Below are positions 18,473 to 26,640 of a stretch of DNA of 52,706 nt, one piece after another. Each line of letters opens with the position of its first letter. The first letter of the stretch is position 1. This DNA comes from Acidobacteriota bacterium. Lineage in GTDB: Bacteria; Acidobacteriota; Vicinamibacteria; Vicinamibacterales; CAVVIG01. The DNA lies in the NCBI GenBank assembly GCA_016195265.1, contig JACPZW010000031.1, positions 1-52,706 of the forward strand. Direction: 5' to 3'. A program made the position numbers and the translations under genes. The notes under the pieces were generated by a model. That model did no database searches. It was given only the letters and a program-made list of their open reading frames with translations, and had not been told where the DNA came from.

Positions 18473-18910
18473 TCAGCTGGGCGGCCTCCGATCAAGATAG
18501 TCCTGCAGGACGACGGCGGCGGCTGCCGCATCGAGGCGTTTCTTCCGGCGCCGCCAATCGCGCTCGCCGACCGCGAGGCGGCTCTCGGCTTCGCGGCTGC
18601 TCAGCCGTTCGTCCTCCGTCACAATCGCCAGCGGCGTGCGCTTCCTGAGCGCGCCGATGAACGCGGTCACGCGCGCGGTCTGATCGCTCGGCGTGCCGTC
18701 GAGCCGCGCCGGCAGACCCACGACGATCAACGCCAGCCCGTCGTCTTCGGCGACGAGCTCGCCGATCCGGCGCGCGACGCGCTCGACGGCGTCGGCGTCA
18801 TCGCGTACGGCGATCGTTTCGAGCGGCCGCGCGAGCGTCCGCGTCGCATCGCTGATCGCGAGGCCGAGACGCCGCGTCCCGAAATCGATCGCCAGCACCC
18901 GCCCGGTCAC
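18473..18910 (-). CDS. ruvX: Holliday junction resolvase-like RuvX/YqgF
   Basis: The 145-aa protein has the RNase H-like fold motifs of YqgF: VLAIDFGTRRLGLAISD at the N-terminus, LIVVGLPARLDGTPSDQT near 62, VTEDERLSSREAE near 100 and a C-terminal DAAAAAVVLQDYL. In E. coli it takes part in 16S rRNA 5' maturation; a nuclease role at junctions is also proposed. First gene of a ruvX-mltG unit, divergent from the lipoprotein phosphodiesterase gene. Confidence 0.94.
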   Translation of the reverse strand: MTGRVLAIDFGTRRLGLAISDATRTLARPLETIAVRDDADAVERVARRIGELVAEDDGLALIVVGLPARLDGTPSDQTARVTAFIGALRKRTPLAIVTEDERLSSREAESRLAVGERDWRRRKKRLDAAAAAVVLQDYLDRRPPS

Positions 18911-18949
18911 GCCGTCACCACGTCACCCCATGTCTCCGTCAGCAGATGT

Positions 18950-18955
18950 TATAAT
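18950..18955 (+). promoter_or_regulatory. -10 box upstream of the lipoprotein phosphodiesterase gene
   Basis: A consensus TATAAT lies 20 bases before the GTG at 18976. No good -35 hexamer is found at 16-18 bp. The leader would be about 14 bases. Confidence 0.5.
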
Positions 18956-18975
18956 TTCTGCTCCCCCACACACCT

Positions 18976-21021
18976 GTGAAACGTTGCTGTCTCGTCCTGC
19001 TCGTCGTTTGCCTCGGCGCGGCAGCCGCCTGCGGGATCCGCCGTCCGCCCCAGAAGTTCCACCAGAAGCTGGTGATCCTCGGATTCGACGGCCTCGATCC
19101 CCGACTCGTCCAGAAATGGATGGACGACGGCAAGCTGCCGCATCTGAAGAAGCTCGCGAGCGCCGGCGGCGGCGTGCGGGCGCTCGAGACGACGCATTCA
19201 CCCGAGTCGCCGACCGCGTGGGCGTCGTTCGCCACCGGGGTCAACGCCGGCAAGCACAATATCTACGATTTCCTGATCCGCGACACGACGACGTACCTGC
19301 CGGATCTCGGCATGGTGCATCGCGAGCCGCCGCGGTTTCTCTTCAATTACATTCCCGTCGCCAGGCCGCAGCTGACGTCGATTCGCGGCGGCACGTCGTT
19401 CTGGGTCACGGCCGGCCGCGCCGGCGTCCGTTCGAGCGTGCTCACCGTGCCCGTCACGTTCCCGCCCGAGGACGTGCCGAACGGCGAGATGCTCGCCGGG
19501 CTGCCGCTGCCCGACATTCGCGGCACGATGGGCACCTTCAACTATTTCGGCACCGACCTCAGCCGCTACGAAGAAGGCAGTACCGAGATGGGCGGCATCC
19601 TGAAGCGGCTGGTGTTCGAGGGCGACAGCGCCCGCACCGAGCTCGTGGGGCCGCCCAATCCGATCGTCCGCCAGCAGCTGCGCGCGGCGCGCGGCGCGAA
19701 GACGCCGGACCTGATGAAGGTCGCGGAGCTCGAGGCGCGCGAGGACGTCCGCCTGCCGATGGCGATCCACTGGAACCGCGCCGGCAAGTCCGCGACGATC
19801 GATCTCGGCGACAGCTCCATCCATCTGGCGGAACACGAGTGGAGCAAGTGGATCAATCTGGATTTCAGCATCAACTTCCTGGTCCGCGTACACGGCATGG
19901 CGCAACTCTATCTGGTCGGCGCCGGACCGGAGCTGCAGCTCTACGTCTCGCCTGTGAACTGGAAGCCCGACAAACCGCCGGCGCCGATGTCTTCGCCGGC
20001 GTCGTTCTCGGCGGATCTCTACGAGCGGCTCGGGCCGTACCGGACGCTGGGCTGGGCCGAAGCCACCTGGCCGCTCAATGAGGATCGGATCGACGAGAAG
20101 ACGTTCATGGACGATCTGTACCGCGCGTTCGACGATCGGGCGCAGGTCATCCTCCAGCGACTCGACACGAAGCAGTGGGATCTGCTCGTCGGCGTCATCG
20201 AATCGACCGATCGCGTGCAGCACATGATGTGGCGGCTGATCGATCCGACGCATCCCATGTACGACAAGGCGCTGGCCGCGAAGTTCGGCGACGCCATCGA
20301 GCGTGTCTACCGGCGCTGTGACGACTTCGTCGGCGAGGTGGTGTCGCGCCTCGAGCCGGGAACGCCCGTGCTGATCGTCTCGGACCACGGGTTCCATTCC
20401 TTCCGGCAGTCGGTGAACCTGAACACGTGGCTCGTGCAGCAGGGATTCATGACGCTGCAGGGCCAGGCGCCGGGGGAGAAGAAGCTGCAGGATCTCTTCG
20501 GCGGCGGCACGTTCTGGGAGAACGTCGATTGGTCCAGGACCAGGGCGTATGCGATGGGCCTCGGCCAGATCTACGTCAACCTCAAAGGCCGCGAAGGCCA
20601 CGGCATCGTCGCGCCGGGCGCCGATTCGAAAGCGTTGCAGGACGACCTCGCGGCACGCCTGCTGACGATGACGGATCCCGCGACCGGCGCGCGAATGGTG
20701 GACGCGGTCTACAAGCGCGACGAGATCTACACCGGCGCTTTCCTGGACAACGCCGCGGAGTTGCAGGTCGGCCTCGCCGACGGCTATCGCGTGTCGTGGC
20801 AGTCGACGCTCGGCGGCTCGCCGCCCGGCATCGTGTACCCGAACATGAAGAAGTGGTCCGGCGACCACGGGTCGTTCGACTATAAGACGACGCCGGGCAC
20901 ACTCATCTCAAGCCGTTCGCTGGGCGAGCGCGCCGCGTCGATCATCGATCTGGCCCCGACTGTTCTGAAATACTTCGGTCTGCCGATACCACAGGAGATC
21001 GATGGCAAGCCGCTGTTCTGA
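18976..21021 (+). CDS. Alkaline-phosphatase-superfamily type I phosphodiesterase, lipoprotein
   Basis: The 681-aa protein starts with MKRCCLVLLVVCLGAAAAC, a lipoprotein signal with lipobox ending AAAC at Cys19. The mature part has the nucleotide pyrophosphatase/phosphodiesterase core: LVILGFDGLDPRLVQKWMDDGKLPHLKKLA (metal-binding Asp), SPESPTAWASFATGVNAGKHNIYDF with the catalytic Ser/Thr, WDLLVGVIESTDRVQHMMW, VLIVSDHGFHSF and SGDHGSFD supplying further His/Asp ligands. Similar proteins act on phosphodiesters or phospholipid headgroups; the substrate here is unknown. It precedes the EnvC-like gene by ten bases and probably shares its transcript. Confidence 0.85.
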   Translation: MKRCCLVLLVVCLGAAAACGIRRPPQKFHQKLVILGFDGLDPRLVQKWMDDGKLPHLKKLASAGGGVRALETTHSPESPTAWASFATGVNAGKHNIYDFLIRDTTTYLPDLGMVHREPPRFLFNYIPVARPQLTSIRGGTSFWVTAGRAGVRSSVLTVPVTFPPEDVPNGEMLAGLPLPDIRGTMGTFNYFGTDLSRYEEGSTEMGGILKRLVFEGDSARTELVGPPNPIVRQQLRAARGAKTPDLMKVAELEAREDVRLPMAIHWNRAGKSATIDLGDSSIHLAEHEWSKWINLDFSINFLVRVHGMAQLYLVGAGPELQLYVSPVNWKPDKPPAPMSSPASFSADLYERLGPYRTLGWAEATWPLNEDRIDEKTFMDDLYRAFDDRAQVILQRLDTKQWDLLVGVIESTDRVQHMMWRLIDPTHPMYDKALAAKFGDAIERVYRRCDDFVGEVVSRLEPGTPVLIVSDHGFHSFRQSVNLNTWLVQQGFMTLQGQAPGEKKLQDLFGGGTFWENVDWSRTRAYAMGLGQIYVNLKGREGHGIVAPGADSKALQDDLAARLLTMTDPATGARMVDAVYKRDEIYTGAFLDNAAELQVGLADGYRVSWQSTLGGSPPGIVYPNMKKWSGDHGSFDYKTTPGTLISSRSLGERAASIIDLAPTVLKYFGLPIPQEIDGKPLF

Positions 21022-21030
21022 GGGAGGCGA

Positions 21031-21142
21031 AATGCAGAAATGCAGGAATGCAGGAATGCAGGAATGCGGGCGAGCATTCCTCGCCCTTGCATTCGCGCAC
21101 TCGTGCATTCTTGCATTCGTGCATTCCTGCATTCTTGCATTC
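21031..21142. repeat. GAATGCAG/TGCATTCC hairpin element forming the EnvC-like signal peptide
   Basis: Left arm: tandem GAATGCAG-type words (8 bp); right arm: TGCATTC-type words with spacing variations. The arms can pair over about 40 bases. The whole element is translated as residues 1-37 of the EnvC-like protein. A second copy lies at 26491-26620. Confidence 0.9.
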
Positions 21143-22222
21143 ACTCCTCCGCTCTTCGCGCAGCAGACCGACCGCGCGCGGACGGAGGCGCTCGCCCGCC
21201 GCGCCGGCGATCGCCTGCAGGCCCTGCAGCGCGAAGCCGACCGCCTTGCCGCGGAAGAGCGCACGCTGCTCGGCGATCTCCGCAAGCTCGAAATCGATCG
21301 CCAGATCAAAGCCGAGCAGTACTCGCGCGTCGACAGCGAGGTCCAGACCATCCAGGCGGACCTGGCCGAAGCCACCCGGCAGATGACGGCGCTCGAGCAG
21401 TCCGAACTGGCGGAGCGGCCCGAACTGCGCGGGCGCTTCGTCGAAATCTACAAGCTAGGGCAGGCGCGCTACATGCACTTGCTGCTCTCCGCACCGGATC
21501 TGGCACGGATCGGCCAGGCGGCGCGCACGGTCGCGGTGCTGGCCAAGCTCGACCGCGAACGCGTCGCGAACCACCAGCGCACGCTGGCGGCCCTCAAGAC
21601 GATCCGGGCGGGGCTCGAAGACCGCGAAACGCGGCTGGTCGCCGTCCGCGCGGAGGCGCAGAAGGCCGCGGCCGCGCTGGATCGCGCCGCGCAGGCGCGC
21701 ACCAAGCTCGTGAGGGACATCGACCGGCAGCGCGATTTGAACGCGCAACTCGCCGGCGAATTGCAGGCGGCGCAACAGAAACTGCAACTGGAGCTCCGCG
21801 ACCTCGCCAACGGCGTCCCGATCGCCGATCCCGCAGTCCTTCCGCTCCGGCCGTTCCGCGGAGACCTCGAGTGGCCGGTCGCCGGCCGCGTTCAGCGCCA
21901 TTTCAATAAACGATCGGAATCGAACGGCATGGAAATCGCGGCGGCCGACGGCGCCCTGGCGCACGCGGTGCACGGCGGCGTTGTGGCGTTCGCCGGCGCG
22001 TTCTCCGGATACGGGAATCTGGTGATTCTGGAGCACGGGAAGCAGACGTACAGTCTCTACGGCGATCTGCTCGATATGAACGTCAAAAAGGGCGACAGGG
22101 TCGAGCGCGGTCAGGTTGTAGGGACGGCCGGTCCCACGCCGTCCGGCACCACGGGGCTGTATTTCGAGTTGCGCATCGACGGTCAGCCCAGCGACCCGCT
22201 ACAATGGCTGCGGAAACGGTAA
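21032..22222 (+). CDS. EnvC-like murein hydrolase activator (degenerate LytM/M23 domain)
   Basis: The 396-aa protein has an N-terminal signal peptide (hydrophobic ALAFAHSCILAFVHSCILAF, cleavage expected after PPLFA, residue 43), a long coiled coil (about 47-260) and a C-terminal LytM domain (about 285-395). Active-site positions of M23 peptidases are lost: ESNGMEIAA replaces the usual H-x-GiDi, and YSLYGDL replaces the HxH motif, as in EnvC, which activates amidases without cutting peptidoglycan. GGGAGG precedes the ATG at 21032. Remarkably, the signal peptide is encoded by the GAATGCAG repeat. It is followed after 19 bases by the S41-family gene, a common envC-ctp order. Confidence 0.88.
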   Translation: MQKCRNAGMQECGRAFLALAFAHSCILAFVHSCILAFTPPLFAQQTDRARTEALARRAGDRLQALQREADRLAAEERTLLGDLRKLEIDRQIKAEQYSRVDSEVQTIQADLAEATRQMTALEQSELAERPELRGRFVEIYKLGQARYMHLLLSAPDLARIGQAARTVAVLAKLDRERVANHQRTLAALKTIRAGLEDRETRLVAVRAEAQKAAAALDRAAQARTKLVRDIDRQRDLNAQLAGELQAAQQKLQLELRDLANGVPIADPAVLPLRPFRGDLEWPVAGRVQRHFNKRSESNGMEIAAADGALAHAVHGGVVAFAGAFSGYGNLVILEHGKQTYSLYGDLLDMNVKKGDRVERGQVVGTAGPTPSGTTGLYFELRIDGQPSDPLQWLRKR

Positions 22223-22241
22223 CGTCACGGTAAGAGTGCCC

Positions 22242-23411
22242 ATGTCCTCACGAACCCGCATCATCGTCATGACGATCTCGGCGCCGGTCATCGCGTTTGC
22301 GATCGTCGGCGGCTTCCTCGGCAAAGTGATGGCGGGCCAGGAGACGCCGTACCGGCACCTGAAGATTTTCGACGACGTCGTGGGGCTGATTACGAGCGCG
22401 TACGTCGAAGACGTGAACGTCGACAAGGTCATGCACGGCGCGATGCACGGGCTGGTGGACAGCCTGGATCCGGACAGCGCGTACCTGACGCCGGACGAAG
22501 CCAAGCAGGTCGAGAGCGGCGCGGCGCTGCCCCCGGGCGGCGTCGGCCTCGAGATTACGCGTCAGTACTACCTGCGCGTCATCGCCGCGCGGGACAACTC
22601 CCCCGCCGCCAAAGCCGGACTGCGAACCGGCGATTACATCCGCGCGATCAACGGCACGCCGACGCGCGAGATGTCGGTCTGGGCAGGCCATCGCATGCTG
22701 CGCGGCGCGCCCGGGAGCAACGTCTCGATCACCATCATCCGGGGCAACGCCGCCGATCCGCACGTCGTCGATCTCACGCGCGAGGCGGAGCCGGCGTCCG
22801 TGGTGAACGGCCGGATGGCCGGCGCCGGTGTAGGCTACGTCCGGATCGCCGCGCTCGGCGCGACCTCGGTCGCGCAGGTCAAGTCTCAGGTGGCCGATCT
22901 CACAAAAGGCGGCGCGACGAAACTGGTCGTCGACGTGCGGCGGACCGTCGGCGGCTCACTCGATGATGGCCTCGCGCTCGCGCGGCTGTTCGTGGGCAAA
23001 GGGACGCTGGCGATGCGGGAAACAAAGAACGGCCCGCGCGAAACGATCGCGACCGGGGCCGGCGACGGACCCATCGCGCTGCCGATGGTCCTGCTGATCG
23101 ACACGGGCACGTCGGGCGCATCGGAAGTGTTCGCATCGGCGCTCGCTGGCAACCAGCGTGCCGACCTGATCGGAGAACGCACCATCGGGCGCGCGGCGGT
23201 CCAGAAGCTCGTGAAGCTCCCCGACGGCGCGGCGCTGTGGCTGTCGACGACCCGCTACCTCACGCCCTCCGGCACCCCGCTGCACGAGAAGGGGTTAGAA
23301 CCCACCGTGGCCGTGGACGAACCGGACGTCGAGTTCGGTCAGCCGCCGCCGGCGGCCGATCGGGTTCTGGACAAGGCTTTGGAACGCCTCGCCGCGAAGA
23401 AAGCCGCCTGA
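22242..23411 (+). CDS. S41-family (CtpA-like) protein with catalytic residues missing
   Basis: The 389-aa protein has an N-terminal membrane anchor (about residues 7-28), a helical region, a PDZ domain (about 95-180) and an S41 peptidase domain. In active CTPs the catalytic Ser is the third residue of SASASE and the Lys is 25 residues later in TFGKG. Here the aligned strings are TSGASE (Gly292) and TIGRAAVQ (Arg317), so both Ser and Lys are replaced, while Gln321 remains. The usual DLRGNPGG is DVRRTVGG. It is probably a pseudo-protease that binds C-termini or partners. GTG at 22236 would add two residues. Likely co-transcribed with the EnvC-like gene. Confidence 0.85.
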   Translation: MSSRTRIIVMTISAPVIAFAIVGGFLGKVMAGQETPYRHLKIFDDVVGLITSAYVEDVNVDKVMHGAMHGLVDSLDPDSAYLTPDEAKQVESGAALPPGGVGLEITRQYYLRVIAARDNSPAAKAGLRTGDYIRAINGTPTREMSVWAGHRMLRGAPGSNVSITIIRGNAADPHVVDLTREAEPASVVNGRMAGAGVGYVRIAALGATSVAQVKSQVADLTKGGATKLVVDVRRTVGGSLDDGLALARLFVGKGTLAMRETKNGPRETIATGAGDGPIALPMVLLIDTGTSGASEVFASALAGNQRADLIGERTIGRAAVQKLVKLPDGAALWLSTTRYLTPSGTPLHEKGLEPTVAVDEPDVEFGQPPPAADRVLDKALERLAAKKAA

Positions 23412-23417
23412 TTCTGC

Positions 23418-23423
23418 TATACT
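23418..23423 (+). promoter_or_regulatory. Probable -10 box for tRNA-Val
   Basis: TATACT lies 38 bases upstream of the mature tRNA 5' end, just after the S41 gene stop. A clear -35 is not seen. Confidence 0.4.
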
Positions 23424-23460
23424 GGTCGTTCGTCTAACGCCCGTATTTTGCAGGAGATGT

Positions 23461-23536
23461 AGGCGCGTAGCTCAGAGGTTAGAGCGCCTGCTTGACACGC
23501 AGGAGGTCGGTGGTTCGAGTCCACCCGTGCCTACCA
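23461..23536 (+). tRNA. tRNA-Val (anticodon GAC)
   Basis: A full cloverleaf is visible: acceptor AGGCGCG with CGTGCCT, D-arm TAGCTCAGAGGTTAGAGCG, anticodon stem CCTGC/GCAGG with loop TTGACAC (anticodon GAC at 23494-23496), T-arm GGTGG/CCACC with TTCGAGT, discriminator A and an encoded CCA (23534-23536). The anticodon GAC reads GUC/GUU valine codons. It stands immediately upstream of thrS, separated by a palindromic element. Confidence 0.95.
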
Positions 23537-23640
23537 TTCGACTCGGCCGCTCTCGCGGCCTTCGCTCATGGCAAGCCACTGGCGGACGAGTCGAATGCCC
23601 TGAGCGAGTTGATTCCTTCTGGGCGAGTCGAAGGGCACAC
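23537..23640. repeat. TTCGACTCG/CGAGTCGAA palindromic element between tRNA-Val and thrS
   Basis: The left half (TTCGACTCG ... CGCTCATGGCA) and right half (TGCCCTGAGCG ... CGAGTCGAAGG) are inverted, diverged copies of one another, each with internal stems. It fills nearly all the space before thrS. Such an element could fold as a long hairpin in a tRNA-thrS read-through transcript. Confidence 0.75.
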
Positions 23641-23655
23641 GAAGTTATCCCCGAA

Positions 23656-25623
23656 ATGAGTCAGATCACGATCACGCTTCCGGATGGATCGAGCCGCAGC
23701 TTGCCTGCGGGGGCACCCGTCCGCGACGTCGCCGAGGCGATCTCGCCGCGCCTGGCGCAGGCGGCGCTCGCGGGCGTCGTCGACGGGAAACTCGTGGACC
23801 TGGCGTTTCCGCTGACCCGCGACGCCGCGGTCCGCATCGTCACCGATCGGAGCCCTGAGGCGCTGCCGCTGTACCGGCACAGCACCGCACACCTGCTGGC
23901 CACGGCCGTCACCCAAATGTTCCCCGGCGTGCAGTGCGGCATCGGTCCGGCGACCGACGAAGGCTTCTTCTACGACTTCGTCGTGCCGCGCCCGTTCGTC
24001 CCCGAGGATCTCGACGCGATCGAGAACAAGATGCGCGAGCTGGCGTCGCAGGATCTGATCTACGAGCGCCAGATGTGGCCGCGGGAGAAGGCGAAGGAGT
24101 TTTTCGCGAAGCGCGGCGAGCCACTCAAGGTGCAGCTCATCGACGAGAAGACCGAGGGCCAGTCGGAAGTCTCCTGCTACACGATCAAGGATCCGCAGAC
24201 CTTCATCGACTTCTGCGTGGGGCCGCACGTGCCGTCGACCGCCAAGCTGAAAGCGTTCAAGCTGCTGACCACGTCAAACGCGTACTGGAAGGGCGACGCG
24301 CGCAACCAGCCGATGCAGCGCGTGTACGGCACGGCGTTCCTGTCGGAAAAAGAACTGAAGGCGCACCTCACGCAAGTCGAGGAGGCGAAGAAGCGTGACC
24401 ATCGCAAGCTGGGCCGCGAGCTCGGGCTGTTCACCTTCCATCAGTGGGCGCCGGGCGCGGCGTTCTGGCTGGACAAGGGCACCACGCTCTACAACACGCT
24501 CGCCGACTACATGCGCGGCGTGCTGATTCCGAACGGCTACGTCGAGGTGAAGACGCCGCTCGTCTACAACAAGGCGTTGTGGGAGACCTCCGGGCATTGG
24601 GCGCACTATCGCCAGAACATGTTCCTCGTCGAATCCGAGAACGAGCAGATGGGCATGAAGGCGATGAACTGTCCGGGCCACTATCTGCTCTACTCGAGCC
24701 AGGTGCACAGCTATCGCGAGCTGCCGCTCCGGTATCACGAGCAGACGCCGCTGCACCGCAACGAAGCGTCGGGCGTGCTGTCGGGACTCACCCGCGTCCG
24801 GCAGTTCTCGCAGGACGACGGCCATTGCTTCGTGACGCAGGATCAGATCGGCGACGAGGTCGAGCGCCTGATCCGTCTCGTGCGGCGCGTGTACGGCGAC
24901 TTCGGTCTCGAGTACACCGCGAAGCTGTCGACCCGGCCCGCCGAGTTCATGGGCGAGATCGCGACCTGGGATTCCGCCGAGGCGCAGCTCAAGACGGCGC
25001 TCGAACGCGCGGCGCAGGTTTATACGATCAACGAGGGCGACGGCGCGTTCTACGGTCCGAAGATCGACTTCGATATCACCGACGCGATCGGCCGCAAGTG
25101 GCAGTGTGCGACCATTCAGCTCGACTACAACGCGCCGGAGCGCTTCGAGCTGAAGTACATCGGCGCGGACAACACCGAGCATCGGCCGGTGGTGATCCAC
25201 CGCGCGATCTTCGGCAGCTTCGAGCGGTTCATCGCGCTGCTGATCGAGCACTACGCCGGGGCGTTCCCGCTCTGGCTGGCGCCGGTCCAGGCGGTCGTGT
25301 TGCCGATTGCGGACCGCCATCTCGATTACGCGCGGTCCGTCCGGGCCCGGCTGCAGGAGAGCGGCCTGCGGGTGGATCTCGACGAACGCCAGGAAAAGAT
25401 CGGATATAAGATTCGGGAGGCCCAGCTGCAGAAAGTGCCCTATATGCTGGTAGTCGGCGACCGCGAGGCCGCCGAGGGCACGGTGTCGGTGCGGACGCGC
25501 GCCGGCGGCGATCAGGGCGCGAGCGCGATCGACGGATTCATCGCGTCCGCGCGCGACGAGATTTCGCGGAGGGGTCAGCTCTCAGCTGACAGTTCTCAGC
25601 TTTCAGTGGCGGAACATCTGTAG
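23656..25623 (+). CDS. thrS: Threonine-tRNA ligase
   Basis: The 655-aa enzyme has an N-terminal TGS domain (MSQITITLPDGSSRSLP, 1-62), the editing domain with HSTAHLLATAV near 75, the class II catalytic core with MNCPGHYLLYSSQVHSYRELPLRYHE (zinc Cys and motif 2), TRVRQFSQDDGHCFV and the ATP motif HRAIFGSFERFIALLIEHYAGAFPLWLAP, then the anticodon-binding domain. It charges tRNA-Thr. ATG at 23656 is chosen; the frame is open back into the tRNA. The last 16 residues (GQLSADSSQLSVAEHL region) are encoded by a tandem CAGCTCT/CAGCTGA repeat and have no counterpart in typical ThrS. Confidence 0.96.
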   Translation: MSQITITLPDGSSRSLPAGAPVRDVAEAISPRLAQAALAGVVDGKLVDLAFPLTRDAAVRIVTDRSPEALPLYRHSTAHLLATAVTQMFPGVQCGIGPATDEGFFYDFVVPRPFVPEDLDAIENKMRELASQDLIYERQMWPREKAKEFFAKRGEPLKVQLIDEKTEGQSEVSCYTIKDPQTFIDFCVGPHVPSTAKLKAFKLLTTSNAYWKGDARNQPMQRVYGTAFLSEKELKAHLTQVEEAKKRDHRKLGRELGLFTFHQWAPGAAFWLDKGTTLYNTLADYMRGVLIPNGYVEVKTPLVYNKALWETSGHWAHYRQNMFLVESENEQMGMKAMNCPGHYLLYSSQVHSYRELPLRYHEQTPLHRNEASGVLSGLTRVRQFSQDDGHCFVTQDQIGDEVERLIRLVRRVYGDFGLEYTAKLSTRPAEFMGEIATWDSAEAQLKTALERAAQVYTINEGDGAFYGPKIDFDITDAIGRKWQCATIQLDYNAPERFELKYIGADNTEHRPVVIHRAIFGSFERFIALLIEHYAGAFPLWLAPVQAVVLPIADRHLDYARSVRARLQESGLRVDLDERQEKIGYKIREAQLQKVPYMLVVGDREAAEGTVSVRTRAGGDQGASAIDGFIASARDEISRRGQLSADSSQLSVAEHL

Positions 25624-25654
25624 CTGACGGCCGAGAGCCGACAGCTGACAGCTA
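25574..25654. repeat. TCAGCTGACAG-type element at the thrS/infC junction
   Basis: Left arm of CAGCTCT/CAGCTGA/CAGTTCT words starts inside thrS codons; right arm of AGCTGACGG, CGAGAGC and CAGCTGACAGCT follows the stop. The arms can pair. It ends eight bases before the infC Shine-Dalgarno. Confidence 0.8.
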
Positions 25655-25672
25655 GAACGTTAGGAGGCATTT

Positions 25673-26254
25673 ATCGCTTTCGACAGAAGTCCCCGGCGTG
25701 ATGACCGTACGCGGGTCAACGAACGCATCCGGGTCCGCGAAATCCGCGTGATAGACGACACGGGCGCGCAGCTCGGCATCATGCCGCCGCCGCAGGCGCT
25801 GACGATTGCGAAGCAGAAGGGGCTCGACCTGGTCGAGATCTCGCCGACGGCCGTGCCGCCGGTCTGCCGCATCATGGACTTCGGGAAATACCAGTACCAG
25901 GAACAGAAGCGCGCGCGCGAGGCGCGCAAGCACCAGAAGGTCATCGAGGTCAAAGAGATCAAGTTCCGGCCGAAGGTCGACGAACACGACTACCAGTTCA
26001 AGAAGAAGCACATCGAGCGCTTTCTCGAGGACGGCGACAAGGTGAAGGCGACGATCTTCTTCCGCGGCCGCGAAATGGCGCACCCGGAAATCGGACGCCG
26101 GATCCTCGAGCGCCTGGTCGACGAGCTCCGCGACGTCGCGATGGCCGAGACGACGCCGAGGATGGAGGGCAACCAGATGCACACCATCCTGACGCGGAAA
26201 CCGCAGAGCGGTGGCGGAAAAGCCAAGGCGGTGGCGGCGAGCGCCGCCCGTTAG
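25673..26254 (+). CDS. infC: Translation initiation factor IF-3 (ATC start)
   Basis: IF-3 needs its N-terminal domain, which begins well before the first GTG in frame (25748). Extending the frame upstream gives [30 protein letters not shown], with VNERIR as in IF-3. The only suitable start is ATC at 25673, five bases after AGGAGG. Rare AUU/AUC/AUA starts are the basis of infC autoregulation, because IF-3 discriminates against them. The 193-aa product then shows [24 protein letters not shown], and a C-domain [42 protein letters not shown]. The tail [18 protein letters not shown] is variable. rpmI follows after 34 bases. Confidence 0.93.
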   Translation: MAFDRSPRRDDRTRVNERIRVREIRVIDDTGAQLGIMPPPQALTIAKQKGLDLVEISPTAVPPVCRIMDFGKYQYQEQKRAREARKHQKVIEVKEIKFRPKVDEHDYQFKKKHIERFLEDGDKVKATIFFRGREMAHPEIGRRILERLVDELRDVAMAETTPRMEGNQMHTILTRKPQSGGGKAKAVAASAAR

Positions 26255-26288
26255 GCGCAGTATCAAGGACGAGAAGGACAACGAGATC

Positions 26289-26492
26289 ATGCCGAAGCTG
26301 AAGATCAAGACGCACCGCGGCGCCGCCAAGCGCTTCAAGCGGACCAAGAACGGGAAGTTTCTTCGTGGCAAGGCGTTCAAGCAGCACATCCTGAGCAGCA
26401 AGACCACGAAGCGGAAGCGGGGACTCCGCGGCACGTCCACGGTCGCGGCCGTCGACACGCCGAAGATCGCCCGGATGCTGCCGTACAGATAA
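26289..26492 (+). CDS. rpmI: 50S ribosomal protein L35
   Basis: The 67-aa basic protein begins [17 protein letters not shown] and contains [30 protein letters not shown] and a terminal ARMLPYR, all typical of L35. Preceded by an ACGAGA-type weak ribosome binding site. It lies in the standard infC-rpmI-rplT order, but here a 130-bp hairpin repeat separates it from rplT, which would place the two ribosomal proteins on opposite sides of a strong secondary structure. Confidence 0.96.
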   Translation: MPKLKIKTHRGAAKRFKRTKNGKFLRGKAFKQHILSSKTTKRKRGLRGTSTVAAVDTPKIARMLPYR

Positions 26493-26620
26493 TGCAAGAA
26501 ATGCGGAATGCAAGAATGCAAGAATGCAAAAATGCAAAAATGCAGGAATGCGGGAGGGCGGGAGGGCGGAACGTGGGCTCTTGCATTCCTGCATTCCTGC
26601 ATTCCTGCATTCGGGCATTT
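26491..26620. repeat. GAATGCAA/TGCATTCC hairpin element between rpmI and rplT
   Basis: Left arm: about seven GAATGCAA/AAATGCAG-type words of 7-8 bp, starting at the rpmI stop; loop with GGAGGGCGG repeats; right arm: TTGCATTCC words. Fold-back pairing spans over 40 bases. Same family as 21031-21142. Confidence 0.9.
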
Positions 26621-26640
26621 ATTAACGTCAGGAGTCAGAG

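Noticed and set aside
23537..23655. T-box or threonine leader for thrS
   Set aside because: No T-box motif, specifier loop or run of Thr codons in a leader ORF was seen; the space is filled by a palindromic repeat.
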